From NCBI GenBank assembly GCA_002457295.1, contig NTKF01000014.1, forward strand, positions 1-29,637: a stretch of DNA of 29,637 nt. Direction: 5' to 3'. Below the pieces are notes generated by a model. It saw nothing but the letters and a program-made list of their open reading frames with translations, did not search any database and was not told the DNA's origin. Every line of letters begins with the position of its first letter. Position 1 is the stretch's first letter. The translations under genes and the position numbers were made by a program. This DNA comes from Flavobacteriales bacterium MED-G22. Its GTDB lineage: Bacteria > Bacteroidota > Bacteroidia > Flavobacteriales > Flavobacteriaceae. Shown here in pieces: positions 7,451 to 16,076 of this stretch.

Positions 7451-7962
7451 TCAAGACTGTTGTTTTTAGAACATTTCTTCAACAAAGGTAGGATTTATGC
7501 ACTTGGTTGAGGTGTTTTAGAGGGGTTGTGAGGATACTTGGCAATTAATAAGCTAATTGAACCTCTTATTTTTGTTGAAATACACATCTTATAAGTGAGA
7601 GTAATGACCCTTTAAACAACGCTATTTTTGACCCGTTGGCAGAGGCAAAGCAAAGACAGTTAGTCTCAAAGACGTATAAAACTATTAATAGTCAAGAAAG
7701 AATGTTAAAAGCCTGAGATAGGAGGTGCATCAGTTGAAATCTAAGTCAGACACACACCTCGTAAATTGCTGCATTTGCTGAAGGTGTCAAGACAGAGCAA
7801 AATAGTTACCATCAACAAGCATAGGTTTAGGCTACTATACTCACAATTTCTCTATTCTAATTTTCTAGTTCAGGAGAACAACTTTTTCCACTTCAGTCGC
7901 TATCAATACAGAAAATTAACCTCTTAAAAATTAACGGCAAATGGGAGGACTTATATGAAAAT
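7451..7962. other. Gene-free region with possible decayed coding fragments
   Basis: There are about 510 bases with no convincing gene or RNA on either strand. A 45-codon open stretch without a start codon (7579-7716, ending S-Q-E-R-M-L-K-A) and another open stretch near 7870-7980 reading K-I-N-G-K-W-E-D-L-Y look protein-like and may be remnants of broken genes. I cannot assign either to a family. The position beside a tRNA gene is a common site of integration and loss, but I saw no second copy of the tRNA 3' end. Confidence 0.35.
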
Positions 7963-8706
7963 TTAATTACCCCTTGCTTGGGTAAAGAGATCAAGTTTAA
8001 TATCATCAAGACCATTATCATCAAAAGGGTATTCCAAATGGTCTTGAATATTATAAAGAGAAACTAAGATGAATTCACTCAAAATTACAATAAAGTATGA
8101 AAGCCAAGCAGGATTGTCCAACCCTATTTTATTGATGATTGAGGGAGTATAAATTAATGGAAAGATATATATGAATATCAAGCAATAAGCTTTAAGACTT
8201 ATAGGGGTTCTATGGTTGTGTACACCAATCAAATTGTCAATGCTTTCAGAAACATCATTGATGAATCTAACAACACGTGGTCGAGCAGATTTCCTAATGT
8301 GTTCAGCATTAAAAGAAGCAAAATCATAGATCGCTTGGATTTTTTCATCTAAATTTTTCGAATCTGGATTTTCTGATCGTAAGTAGTCAAATAGTTCATT
8401 TTCTAAATCTGAAATTATAGTCTTTCCTTCTTTATCGATTTCTTTCTGTTCTACTAGACTCATTTTGAAAAGATTGGATAATGTTTTTAAAGAAGATCGA
8501 AATGAGCTTAAAAACTGCAATGCTTTTTCCCTTCTTCTAAAGGCACCACGAATAGTAAAAACCAATGGAAAAATTATGGCAATACTGATTAGAGTCAAAT
8601 CAATATTATAAACTACATTAAATTTGTAGGCTGTGAAAGGGACCAGAATAGATATAAAAAGAGTAATGAAAGTTCGAAAATTGATAATCGATAGATATCT
8701 TGACAT
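7963..8706 (-). CDS. Integral membrane protein, bestrophin-like layout
   Basis: A 247-residue protein with hydrophobic segments near residues 12-30, 34-52, 171-190 and 200-220. Between the two pairs lies a long, charged, probably cytoplasmic region with helical character (residues 55-165). The end Y-N-I-Q-D-H-L-E-Y-P-F-D-D-N-G-L-D-D-I resembles the conserved 'basic layout' of bestrophin/DUF4239-type proteins, in which an acidic segment follows the last membrane helix. If that is correct it could be an anion channel, but the similarity is short and I hold it loosely. It is divergent from the CotH-like gene with about 40 bases between start codons. Confidence 0.6.
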   Translation of the reverse strand: MSRYLSIINFRTFITLFISILVPFTAYKFNVVYNIDLTLISIAIIFPLVFTIRGAFRRREKALQFLSSFRSSLKTLSNLFKMSLVEQKEIDKEGKTIISDLENELFDYLRSENPDSKNLDEKIQAIYDFASFNAEHIRKSARPRVVRFINDVSESIDNLIGVHNHRTPISLKAYCLIFIYIFPLIYTPSIINKIGLDNPAWLSYFIVILSEFILVSLYNIQDHLEYPFDDNGLDDIKLDLFTQARGN

Positions 8707-8746
8707 AATAATAACTTATTCAATATATTTAACAAAACTAAAGAAA

Positions 8747-9769
8747 TTGAAAAGAACAACATTAGCTTTAATTTTATTTTTCTTTATATCGTCTTTTTCT
8801 AATGGTCAGAGCTATCCTACACCAGATCGTTTGTTTTATGAAATAGAACCCTTAGAACTGAAGCTCACATTTTCATCTAAAGAAGTCAAAATTAACACTA
8901 ATGATTCAACATATGTGGATATTCCATTATTTGTTTTGGATCAAAAAAAATGGGATACGATAAATGTGAGTCTAAGGGCTAGAGGCAACTTTAGACGTTC
9001 AACCTGTTTTTTTCCACCTATACGGATGGAAATAAAAAAGAAAGCGCGAAAGGAGACCCTTTTTGAGCATTATAAAAAAACAAAAATTGTGTTTCCTTGT
9101 CTGATTGAAGATGAAATGAATGATAATATTTTAAAAGAATTCATTGCTTATAAGTTATTTGAATTAGTTTCTCCCTATCATTTTAGAACAAGAGCGTTAA
9201 AATTAAATTATACAGATAGTTCAGAAAAATTGGCCAAAAAGTTTATGCTGCGTGGATTCTTAATTGAAGATGACAGTCGGATTGCAAAGAGAACACAAGC
9301 TAAAGTGTATAAAAAATATATTCATCCTAAATCTCTAGATGCTGAAGGAGCAATTAAGGACGCCATGTTTCAGTATTTTTTAGGAAATACTGATTTTTCT
9401 ATGGCCTATCAACACAACGGGAAATTGGTTCAAGTTGGGGAATCAGTTATTCCAATACCTTATGATTTTGATATGACAGGTTGGGTAAACCCTAGTTATG
9501 CTGTAGCAAACACCTCTTTAGGTCTGAATTCAGTTGAAGAACGTGTTTATAGAGGCTATCAGCGTGAAGTATCAATAATTGAAAAAGTGAGGCAACATTA
9601 TTTAAAATTAGCACCAGATTTTTTTGATATCATAAGTTGTTATGAAACTGAATTTGATTCTCCAAAAGAATTTGAACACATTGTGAAATTCACACAATCT
9701 TTCTTTGAAATATTAGAAAATGACACTTCTTTTCAACAAAATATTATAGATCAGCTAAGAACTCGCTAA
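8747..9769 (+). CDS. CotH-like exported protein
   Basis: The frame is open from further upstream (ATG at 8633 inside the opposing gene), but I choose the TTG at 8747. It yields a clean signal peptide, MKRTTLALILFFFISSFSNG followed by Q, and clears the divergent gene. The result is 340 residues. LRARGNFRR plus FPPIRME, then LKEFIAYKLFEL, LRGFLIED and the late IPYDFDMTGW with catalytic-looking acidic residues, fits the CotH protein-kinase-like fold found in many exported Bacteroidota proteins. The substrate is unknown. TATATTTA (8724-8731), one base off the -7 consensus, may be its promoter. Its stop overlaps the opposing phosphatase gene by four bases. Confidence 0.7.
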   Translation: MKRTTLALILFFFISSFSNGQSYPTPDRLFYEIEPLELKLTFSSKEVKINTNDSTYVDIPLFVLDQKKWDTINVSLRARGNFRRSTCFFPPIRMEIKKKARKETLFEHYKKTKIVFPCLIEDEMNDNILKEFIAYKLFELVSPYHFRTRALKLNYTDSSEKLAKKFMLRGFLIEDDSRIAKRTQAKVYKKYIHPKSLDAEGAIKDAMFQYFLGNTDFSMAYQHNGKLVQVGESVIPIPYDFDMTGWVNPSYAVANTSLGLNSVEERVYRGYQREVSIIEKVRQHYLKLAPDFFDIISCYETEFDSPKEFEHIVKFTQSFFEILENDTSFQQNIIDQLRTR

Positions 9770-10824
9770 TCAAAAGCTAAACTTTTTTTGAATTTGTGAA
9801 AGATTTGTGTGTTATCGTAGATTCCTTTGAACTCTTCTGAATGAGGACCATAACTAAACACAGGAATCATTATGGCTGTGTGCCCAGTGGTAGAAAAAAT
9901 GGTTTTTATTTTATTGTTTTCCATTTCCCCACCTGATATGGCAAGTCCTCCTGTTTCATGGTCACCAGTGACAACAATCAAAGTATTTTTATTTTTTTTC
10001 GCAAAATCTAAAGCAGCCTGAATGGATTCATTAAAATCTTTAAATTCAGAAAGAACATAATCTATATCATTATCATGTCCGCCCCAATCAATTTGTGACC
10101 CCTCCACCATTATGAAGAAAGGAGAGTCTTGTAGGGCTACTTTTTCTAAAGTCGCCAGTAGCATTTTAGATAGCGATGGATTTCTGCCTTCCAAAATTGT
10201 TTTAGGGTCGTCATTGGCTGTAAAATAGCCTATCTTTTCAGCTGAGCTTTTTTCAAACTCTCCAATGCTAGAGACATATGTTCTCGTGTTGTCTTCTAAT
10301 AAGAGATTTCTATTATCTTTTCTAGAAGTAAAATATTTTTTACCACCACCCATAAAATAGTCTACTTCACTTTTCGTTAGTTGAAATGCAATTTCTTCAT
10401 ATTTATAACGAGAGGATACTTTGGCAAAGAAAGACGCAGGAGTTGCATGTACAATTGTTGAAGTAGCTATCAAAGCTGTTTTATATCCATTTGACTGACA
10501 TAATTCTAAAATATTGGGGATAGGATTTTTATTTTCATCTAAACCGATCACCCTATTATGCGTTTTCATTCCACTTGACATGGCAGTGCCGCTGGCTGCT
10601 GAGTCAGTAACTAAATTGTCATAAGAGTGAGTTTTTGACAAACCAATGTATTGAAAGTCTTCAAATGCAGTATGATTGTCGTTTACATAATTTCCAGCAC
10701 TAATCTGAGGTAAACCAGTGCCATCACCTATAAAAAAAATGACATTTATAGGTTTTTGTGCCAGCAAATTTGCTATTGAAATAAAGAAAAATAAAAAATA
10801 AATTGGGGATTTTGAGTAATACAT
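9766..10824 (-). CDS. Alkaline phosphatase (PhoA family)
   Basis: A 352-residue exported enzyme with a signal peptide (IYFLFFFISIANLLAQ). It removes phosphate from monoesters in the periplasm. Seen: metal-binding Asp in FIGDGTGLPQ (Asp34), the nucleophile Ser75 in VTDSAASGTAMSSG, the VHATPASF segment, metal ligands in EGSQIDWGGHDND, and GDHETGG near the C terminus. It is shorter than E. coli PhoA but within the range of bacterial members. It lies downstream of kdtA on the same strand, with 53 bases between, so it may have its own promoter; TATATTTT in that gap is close to the -7 consensus. No Pho box could be identified by eye. Confidence 0.92.
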   Translation of the reverse strand: MYYSKSPIYFLFFFISIANLLAQKPINVIFFIGDGTGLPQISAGNYVNDNHTAFEDFQYIGLSKTHSYDNLVTDSAASGTAMSSGMKTHNRVIGLDENKNPIPNILELCQSNGYKTALIATSTIVHATPASFFAKVSSRYKYEEIAFQLTKSEVDYFMGGGKKYFTSRKDNRNLLLEDNTRTYVSSIGEFEKSSAEKIGYFTANDDPKTILEGRNPSLSKMLLATLEKVALQDSPFFIMVEGSQIDWGGHDNDIDYVLSEFKDFNESIQAALDFAKKNKNTLIVVTGDHETGGLAISGGEMENNKIKTIFSTTGHTAIMIPVFSYGPHSEEFKGIYDNTQIFHKFKKSLAFD

Positions 10825-10877
10825 TTTATTAATGTTTGTCTTGTAAAAATATACTTTTTTATAAAATTAATGCTGTT

Positions 10878-12116
10878 TTAAAGCCTCAAATGAGGCGCCA
10901 AAAAAGAAAGAGTTTTTTTTGTTGCACCACTATGTTGATTTATATAATTTCTGTTGATTGATTGAATTAAGTTATATTTTCCCTCACTTAAAGTTTCATA
11001 TATTGAAATGAATTCAGCTTCATTTTTTACACTAAAAACGCCTTTCTTTTGAACTAGTTCTTGAGCTTCTTTAAAGTTTTGAAAGTTTTTTCCAACAAAA
11101 ACAGGCACCCCAAATACAACCGGCTCTAAAATATTGTGAAGCCCTTTGTTGCCCATACCCCCACCTACATATGCCAAGTGGGCATATTGATAAATTTGAG
11201 CCAATAGACCCACGCTGTCAATAACCAAAATTCTTTTGTCCTCATCTTGAGCACTATTAAATGTAGACCAAACAGCAATTTCTTTATTAATTATGGTTTT
11301 TAGTTTAGAAACCGTATTTGAATTCACTTCATGTGGTGCAATAATTATTTTAGTAGAAGTATAGTCAATCAAATAGTTAAGAAAAAGAGGATAATCTTCT
11401 GGCCAAGTACTCCCTGCAACAAAACATTTTTCACCATTCAAAAAAGATTCAATCTCAAAAATGGGTTTTACTTCTTTAGAGTTTGAAAGCACTCTATCCA
11501 TTCTAAGGTCACCAACACAACTAATGTTCTTAAAGCCATGTTCTACTAATAATTGTTCAGATTGCTGATCGACAACCATAAAACCATCAAGTTTTCGAAC
11601 TAAATCAAGCACCCATTTTCCATAGGGTTTAAATAGAAATTGTGAAGGATAAAATCGGCCACAGAGCGAAAAAGTTTTAATGCTATTCTCTTTTAATAAA
11701 TCAAGGGTGTTTGGCCAAAATTCATTTTTCACAAAAAGAGTCAGATCTGGTTTTAGGAGGGTTAAAAAATTTTTGATGCTTTTTCTTTCATCAAAAGGCA
11801 AATAGCCTAACCAATCAGCTTGTGTATAGTTTTTTTGAACTTCATACCCCGAGGAAGAAAAAAAAGTTATGGCAATAAACCAAGCATTGGAGTTTTCCTT
11901 GATTGCCTCAATGAGTGGACGTGCAAGTTCAAATTCACCCAGAGAGGCACAATGAATCCAAACGCATTTTTGTTGTTGATTTCGAGAGATCGTTTTTAAT
12001 TGACGGAGCGTATGTTTTTGACCTTGGCACTGCAGCTTGATTTTTGCATCAAAAAAACTGCTAAATTTAATTAGTGGTAAGCTAAGAAAAACCAGAATTT
12101 GGTACCAAAAAAACAA
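10878..12116 (-). CDS. waaA: 3-deoxy-D-manno-octulosonic acid (Kdo) transferase
   Basis: Transfers Kdo from CMP-Kdo to the lipid A precursor at the inner membrane. The 412-residue length is normal. A hydrophobic N-terminal anchor (MFFWYQILVFLSLPL) precedes WIHCASLGEFELARP, whose Glu61 is the catalytic base of this GT30 family. Further landmarks are LVKNEFWPN (a variant of the usual TEIWPN), CGRFYP, GSTWPEDYPL in the nucleotide-binding half, IAPHEVN, and AYVGGGMGNKGLHNILEP near the C terminus. It is also named kdtA. It is divergent from a DegT aminotransferase, an arrangement that fits surface-polysaccharide assembly. Confidence 0.93.
   Translation of the reverse strand: MFFWYQILVFLSLPLIKFSSFFDAKIKLQCQGQKHTLRQLKTISRNQQQKCVWIHCASLGEFELARPLIEAIKENSNAWFIAITFFSSSGYEVQKNYTQADWLGYLPFDERKSIKNFLTLLKPDLTLFVKNEFWPNTLDLLKENSIKTFSLCGRFYPSQFLFKPYGKWVLDLVRKLDGFMVVDQQSEQLLVEHGFKNISCVGDLRMDRVLSNSKEVKPIFEIESFLNGEKCFVAGSTWPEDYPLFLNYLIDYTSTKIIIAPHEVNSNTVSKLKTIINKEIAVWSTFNSAQDEDKRILVIDSVGLLAQIYQYAHLAYVGGGMGNKGLHNILEPVVFGVPVFVGKNFQNFKEAQELVQKKGVFSVKNEAEFISIYETLSEGKYNLIQSINRNYINQHSGATKKTLSFLAPHLRL
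10883..10896 (-). terminator. Weak hairpin at the end of waaA
   Basis: GCCTC (10883-10887) and GAGGC (10892-10896) form a short stem inside the last codons of the gene. On the minus strand TTT follows before an A-rich run. It could slow or end transcription before the phosphatase gene, but the stem and T-run are both short. Confidence 0.3.
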
Positions 12117-12200
12117 AATGATGAATTTTAATCAAAAATAGTTTTAAACATTGGGAATGAAAAGACAAAAGCTTTTTTAAATTTAACCCAAAATCTAGCT

Positions 12201-13337
12201 ATGGAAGAAATTAGAATGGTTGATCTTAAAGGTCAATATTCCTTTATCAAAAAAGAAATTGATGTTGCATTAGAACAAATCTTCCAAGACACTGATTTCA
12301 TCAATGGAAAAGCCGTGCGGGCTTTTCAAAATAAATTACAAGATTATTTAGGGATCAATCATGTGATTCCTTGCGCCAATGGAACAGATGCACTTCAAAT
12401 TGCATTGATGGCACTAGATTTAAAACAAGGAGATGAAGTAATAACTGCAGATTTTACTTTTGCCGCTACCGTCGAAGTGATTGCCCTTTTAAAGCTCAAG
12501 CCCGTGCTCGTGGATGTTGATCCCCATACATTCAATTTAGATCCTCAGGCCGTTGCCAAAGCAATTACTCCCAATACAAAAGCGATCATTCCTGTGCATT
12601 TATTTGGTCAAGCTTCATCTATGGAGCCTATTCTTTCTTTGGCAAAGAAACACCAACTATTTGTTGTGGAAGACAACGCGCAAGGCATTGGAGCCACTTA
12701 TACATTTTCTGATGGCAAAAAAGTAAAAACAGGTGTTTTGGGTGATGTCGGAACTACTTCTTTTTTTCCGTCAAAGAACTTAGGAGCCTATGGTGATGGT
12801 GGTGCAATTTTCACTAAAGACAAAGGCCTAGCTGAAAAAATTAGAGGAATTGTCAATCATGGAATGTACACCCGTTATTATCATGATGTTGTAGGGGTAA
12901 ATTCAAGGCTAGATTCACTACAAGCAGCCATATTAAGTGTTAAGTTGAATAATTTAGATTTTTACAACGAAAGAAGAAAAGCGGCAGCCTTATATTATAA
13001 TCAACTTTTAAGTGAGAATAAATACATCATTACACCCTATCGAGAAAAAGAGTGTGATTCGCATGTATACCATCAATATACCCTAAAAATATCAAATCAA
13101 AAGAGAGATGCTTTGGCCTCTTATTTGCAGGGAAAAAAGATTCCTTTTGGAATTTATTATCCCGTTCCATTACATCAGCAAAAAGCCTACAGCCATTATG
13201 GTTTTCAAGAGCATGATTTTCCTTCCACCAATCAATTGGTTAAAGAAGTTATTTCACTACCCATGCACACAGAACTTACGACTCAACAAATAGAATACAT
13301 TTGCAACCACATCTTAAATTTTTTAAATAATGAGTAA
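12201..13337 (+). CDS. DegT/DnrJ/EryC1/StrS-family sugar aminotransferase
   Basis: A PLP-dependent enzyme of 378 residues that aminates a nucleotide-linked keto-sugar for surface glycans. Motifs: MVDLKGQY at the start, CANGTDALQIALMAL, FTFAATVEVIALLKLKPV, EDNAQGIGA, and FFPSKNLGAYGDGGAIF with Lys192 as the PLP-binding lysine. The ending CNHILNFL is typical. The exact sugar cannot be decided; WecE-, WbpE- and PglE-like enzymes share these motifs. It is divergent from waaA and overlaps the next gene by eight bases, so the two are co-transcribed. Confidence 0.9.
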   Translation: MEEIRMVDLKGQYSFIKKEIDVALEQIFQDTDFINGKAVRAFQNKLQDYLGINHVIPCANGTDALQIALMALDLKQGDEVITADFTFAATVEVIALLKLKPVLVDVDPHTFNLDPQAVAKAITPNTKAIIPVHLFGQASSMEPILSLAKKHQLFVVEDNAQGIGATYTFSDGKKVKTGVLGDVGTTSFFPSKNLGAYGDGGAIFTKDKGLAEKIRGIVNHGMYTRYYHDVVGVNSRLDSLQAAILSVKLNNLDFYNERRKAAALYYNQLLSENKYIITPYREKECDSHVYHQYTLKISNQKRDALASYLQGKKIPFGIYYPVPLHQQKAYSHYGFQEHDFPSTNQLVKEVISLPMHTELTTQQIEYICNHILNFLNNE

Positions 13338-14634
13338 CCTATTAGTTCCAAAAAAATATTTTTTTCTTGCCCTTATTTTTTGTCTCCAATCCATTTCAGC
13401 GCAAACCATTTATTTGCATTGTGGGAATCTTTTTGACAGCACCTCTGGCAGGATGCTAAAAAAACAAACAGTAATTGTTGATGGAAACGAAATCAAACAA
13501 GTTGAAACGGGGTATACATATCCTACTGATTCAGCAATAGAAGTAATTGATTTATCAGAAAAAACAGTTTATCCAGGGTTTATTGACTTGCATGTTCATG
13601 TAGAAAGTGAGACAACTAAAAAAAGTTATTTAGATACATATGAAAAGAATCCTGAAGATATCGCTCTAGATGGAGTGGTATATGCTGAAAAAACATTGAT
13701 GGCTGGCTTCACTACAGTACGTGATTTAGGAGGAAGTGGTGTTAATATTGCTCTTTCAAAAGCGATAAACGCAGGCAAAATTGCAGGGCCAAGAATTTTT
13801 ACAGCAGGAAAATCTTTAGCTACTACTGGTGGACATGCAGATCCGACCAATGGGTATAGAAGAGATTTAAGAGGAGATCCAGGGCCCCTTCAAGGTGTTG
13901 TCAATTCCATCGCTGATGCAAAAGAAGCTGTTCGGCACCGCTATAAAAATGGTGCTCATTGGATAAAAATTACCGCAACAGGAGGGGTCTTGAGCGTGGC
14001 AAAAAGTGGGCAAAACCCTCAATTTACTGAAGAAGAAATAGAGGCCATAACCAAAACAGCAAAAGATTATGGATTGGATGTTGCTGCTCACGCTCATGGA
14101 GATGAAGGCATGCAACGTGCTGTTAAAATGGGTGTAAAAACAATTGAACATGGTACTTTGATGAGTGAAAAGACTATGGATTTAATGAAGGAAAAGGGAG
14201 TTTATTTAGTACCCACCATCACCGCTGGAAAAGAGGTCGCTGAAAAAGCTTCAATCCCTGGATACTATCCTGAAATTATTGTGCCTAAAGCACTCAAAAT
14301 AGGGGCACAAATTCAAAACACCTTTGCTAAGGCTTTTAAAAGAGGTGTTCCTATTGCTTTTGGAACTGATGCGGGTGTCTTCCCTCATGGCAAAAATGCA
14401 CTAGAGTTTGGCTATATGGAAGAGGCTGGAATGCCTATGGCAGAGGTGTTGCAATCGGCTACTATTGTTAATGCCAAAATTTTGGACCAAGCATCTGAAT
14501 TGGGTCAAATAGCCCCAGGCTTCAAAGCTGACATGGTGGCTACTCATGAAAATGCACTGCTTGATAGTGGGACCCTTAACGATATTTTTTTCGTAATGAA
14601 AGAAGGTAAAATTTATAAAAACAAAATGGATTAA
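13330..14634 (+). CDS. Exported amidohydrolase (imidazolonepropionase/dipeptidase-like)
   Basis: A 434-residue protein with a signal peptide (YFFLALIFCLQSISAQ). Amidohydrolase metal-site residues are all visible: His88 and His90 in GFIDLHVHVE, Lys213 (probably carboxylated) in WIKITATGGV, His254/His256 in AAHAHGDEG, His274 in TIEHGT, and Asp347 in FGTDAGVFPHG. This set matches the periplasmic Xaa-Pro / acyl-amino-acid dipeptidase branch often annotated as imidazolonepropionase-related. Substrate is probably a blocked peptide or lactone-like compound; not determinable here. It overlaps the aminotransferase gene by eight bases and the opposing fabD by four. Confidence 0.87.
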   Translation: MSNLLVPKKYFFLALIFCLQSISAQTIYLHCGNLFDSTSGRMLKKQTVIVDGNEIKQVETGYTYPTDSAIEVIDLSEKTVYPGFIDLHVHVESETTKKSYLDTYEKNPEDIALDGVVYAEKTLMAGFTTVRDLGGSGVNIALSKAINAGKIAGPRIFTAGKSLATTGGHADPTNGYRRDLRGDPGPLQGVVNSIADAKEAVRHRYKNGAHWIKITATGGVLSVAKSGQNPQFTEEEIEAITKTAKDYGLDVAAHAHGDEGMQRAVKMGVKTIEHGTLMSEKTMDLMKEKGVYLVPTITAGKEVAEKASIPGYYPEIIVPKALKIGAQIQNTFAKAFKRGVPIAFGTDAGVFPHGKNALEFGYMEEAGMPMAEVLQSATIVNAKILDQASELGQIAPGFKADMVATHENALLDSGTLNDIFFVMKEGKIYKNKMD

Positions 14635-15515
14635 AGGGCTTCAAAACTTAACGTTTGAACCTCTCTATTGATCTTTCTAATCAATCCTTGTAAAACTTTC
14701 CCAGGGCCTACTTCAACAAATTCTTCTGCCCCGTTTTCAATCATTTGAGAAACGCTTTGGGTCCATTTTACAGGAGCGGTTAATTGAGCAATCAATTGTT
14801 TTTTAATAAGGGCAGGATCTTTTGTTGGCTGGGCAGACACGTTTTGATAAACAGGGCACTCAGGGGTATTAAACCTAGTGCATTCAATAGCTTCTGCTAG
14901 CTTATTTTGAGCATGTTCCATCAAAGGGGAATGAAAAGCACCGCTCACGGATAAGGGAACCACTCTTTTGGCTCCAGCCTCCTTAAGGGCATCACTGACT
15001 TTATTGACTCCATCTATACTTCCTGATATCACTAATTGTCCTGGACAATTGAAATTTGCTGGAATCACAACTGCATCAGTTTGATTGCAGTGTTGAACAA
15101 CAACTTCATCATCTAAGCCTAAAACAGCAGCCATGCTTCCTTGGGTTATTTCACATGCCTCTTGCATGGCTAAGGCTCTCTTATACACAAGTTGCAAGCC
15201 TTCTTCAAAAGACAGCACTTTGGCGGCTACTAAAGCTGAGAACTCACCTAATGAATGACCTGCAACCATGTCAGGCATCCATTTTTTATTGGCTGTTTCG
15301 AATAGGATTGTTGAATGTAAAAAAATGGCTGGCTGGGTCACTTTAGTATGTTGCAAAGCTTCAGCGTCTTCTCCAAACATGATATCTGTAATAGAAAAAC
15401 CTAATAGTTTATTGGCTGTTTCAAAATGACTTTTGGCTTTTGGATTTGTGTTGTATAGATGTTTTCCCATACCCGGAAATTGGGCTCCTTGCCCTGGAAA
15501 AATAGCTGCTTTCAT
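14631..15515 (-). CDS. fabD: Malonyl CoA-acyl carrier protein transacylase
   Basis: Loads malonyl groups onto acyl carrier protein for fatty-acid synthesis. The 294-residue length is usual for the family. Seen: FPGQGAQFPGMG at the N terminus, the nucleophile Ser88 in AGHSLGEFSALVAA, the malonate-contacting Arg in the following VYKRALAMQ, the catalytic His195 in SGAFHSPLME, and the late VEVGPGKVLQGL. Its start overlaps the stop of folA (ATGA), so they form a two-gene operon. The 3' end overlaps the amidohydrolase by four bases. Confidence 0.95.
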   Translation of the reverse strand: MKAAIFPGQGAQFPGMGKHLYNTNPKAKSHFETANKLLGFSITDIMFGEDAEALQHTKVTQPAIFLHSTILFETANKKWMPDMVAGHSLGEFSALVAAKVLSFEEGLQLVYKRALAMQEACEITQGSMAAVLGLDDEVVVQHCNQTDAVVIPANFNCPGQLVISGSIDGVNKVSDALKEAGAKRVVPLSVSGAFHSPLMEHAQNKLAEAIECTRFNTPECPVYQNVSAQPTKDPALIKKQLIAQLTAPVKWTQSVSQMIENGAEEFVEVGPGKVLQGLIRKINREVQTLSFEAL

Positions 15516-16027
15516 TTGTTTGCTTTACGATAGGTTAGAAAAGAATAATTATAGGGTTGCTCGGCCTGTCTAAAATGATCTTCTTTTGATAGTAATTCCC
15601 AAACGGAGAAATCTATTAATGGGAAAAAGGCATCTCCTTCAAATTCATGATGAATTTGAGTTAATTCAATTTTGTGTGCTAAGGGTAGGAAAAGAGTATA
15701 AATTTCGCCTCCTCCCAAAATAAAGGGCTGCAAATCTTCATCGGTGTTGGCAAGGGCTTCTGCAACACTGTGAACAACTAGAGCCCCTTTTGCGGTATAG
15801 TTTCTATTTCTTGTCAAAACAATATTTGTTCTTTTGGGCAAGGCATAGGGAAGGGACTCAAATGTTTTTCTACCCATAATCACGCAGTGACCTGAGGTTA
15901 ATCTTTTAAACCGCTTAAGATCAGCTGATATATGCCAAATAAGTTTGTTGTCCTTTCCAAGAACATTATTGCTAGAAATGGCAGCGATTAGCGTAATTTC
16001 TTTTTCAATAGCATCAAATTTGTTCAT
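15512..16027 (-). CDS. folA: Dihydrofolate reductase
   Basis: Reduces dihydrofolate to tetrahydrofolate with NADPH, renewing the cofactor used by thymidylate synthase at 17108. The frame opens at 16099, but I take the ATG at 16025-16027 because family homology starts at EITLIAAISSNNVLG and the longer version would run into the divergent gene. The protein then has 171 residues. Seen: KLIWHISADLKRFKRLT with the catalytic Asp, VIMGRKTFESLP, RTNIVLTRN, ILGGGEIYTLFLP and ELTQIHHEFEGDAFFP. It is translationally coupled to fabD and near thyA, a common grouping in this phylum. Confidence 0.95.
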   Translation of the reverse strand: MNKFDAIEKEITLIAAISSNNVLGKDNKLIWHISADLKRFKRLTSGHCVIMGRKTFESLPYALPKRTNIVLTRNRNYTAKGALVVHSVAEALANTDEDLQPFILGGGEIYTLFLPLAHKIELTQIHHEFEGDAFFPLIDFSVWELLSKEDHFRQAEQPYNYSFLTYRKANK

Positions 16028-16076
16028 TAATAGTGTTACTTTTGAAGGCAAAAATACACTTTCTTTGGAAGTTGTT

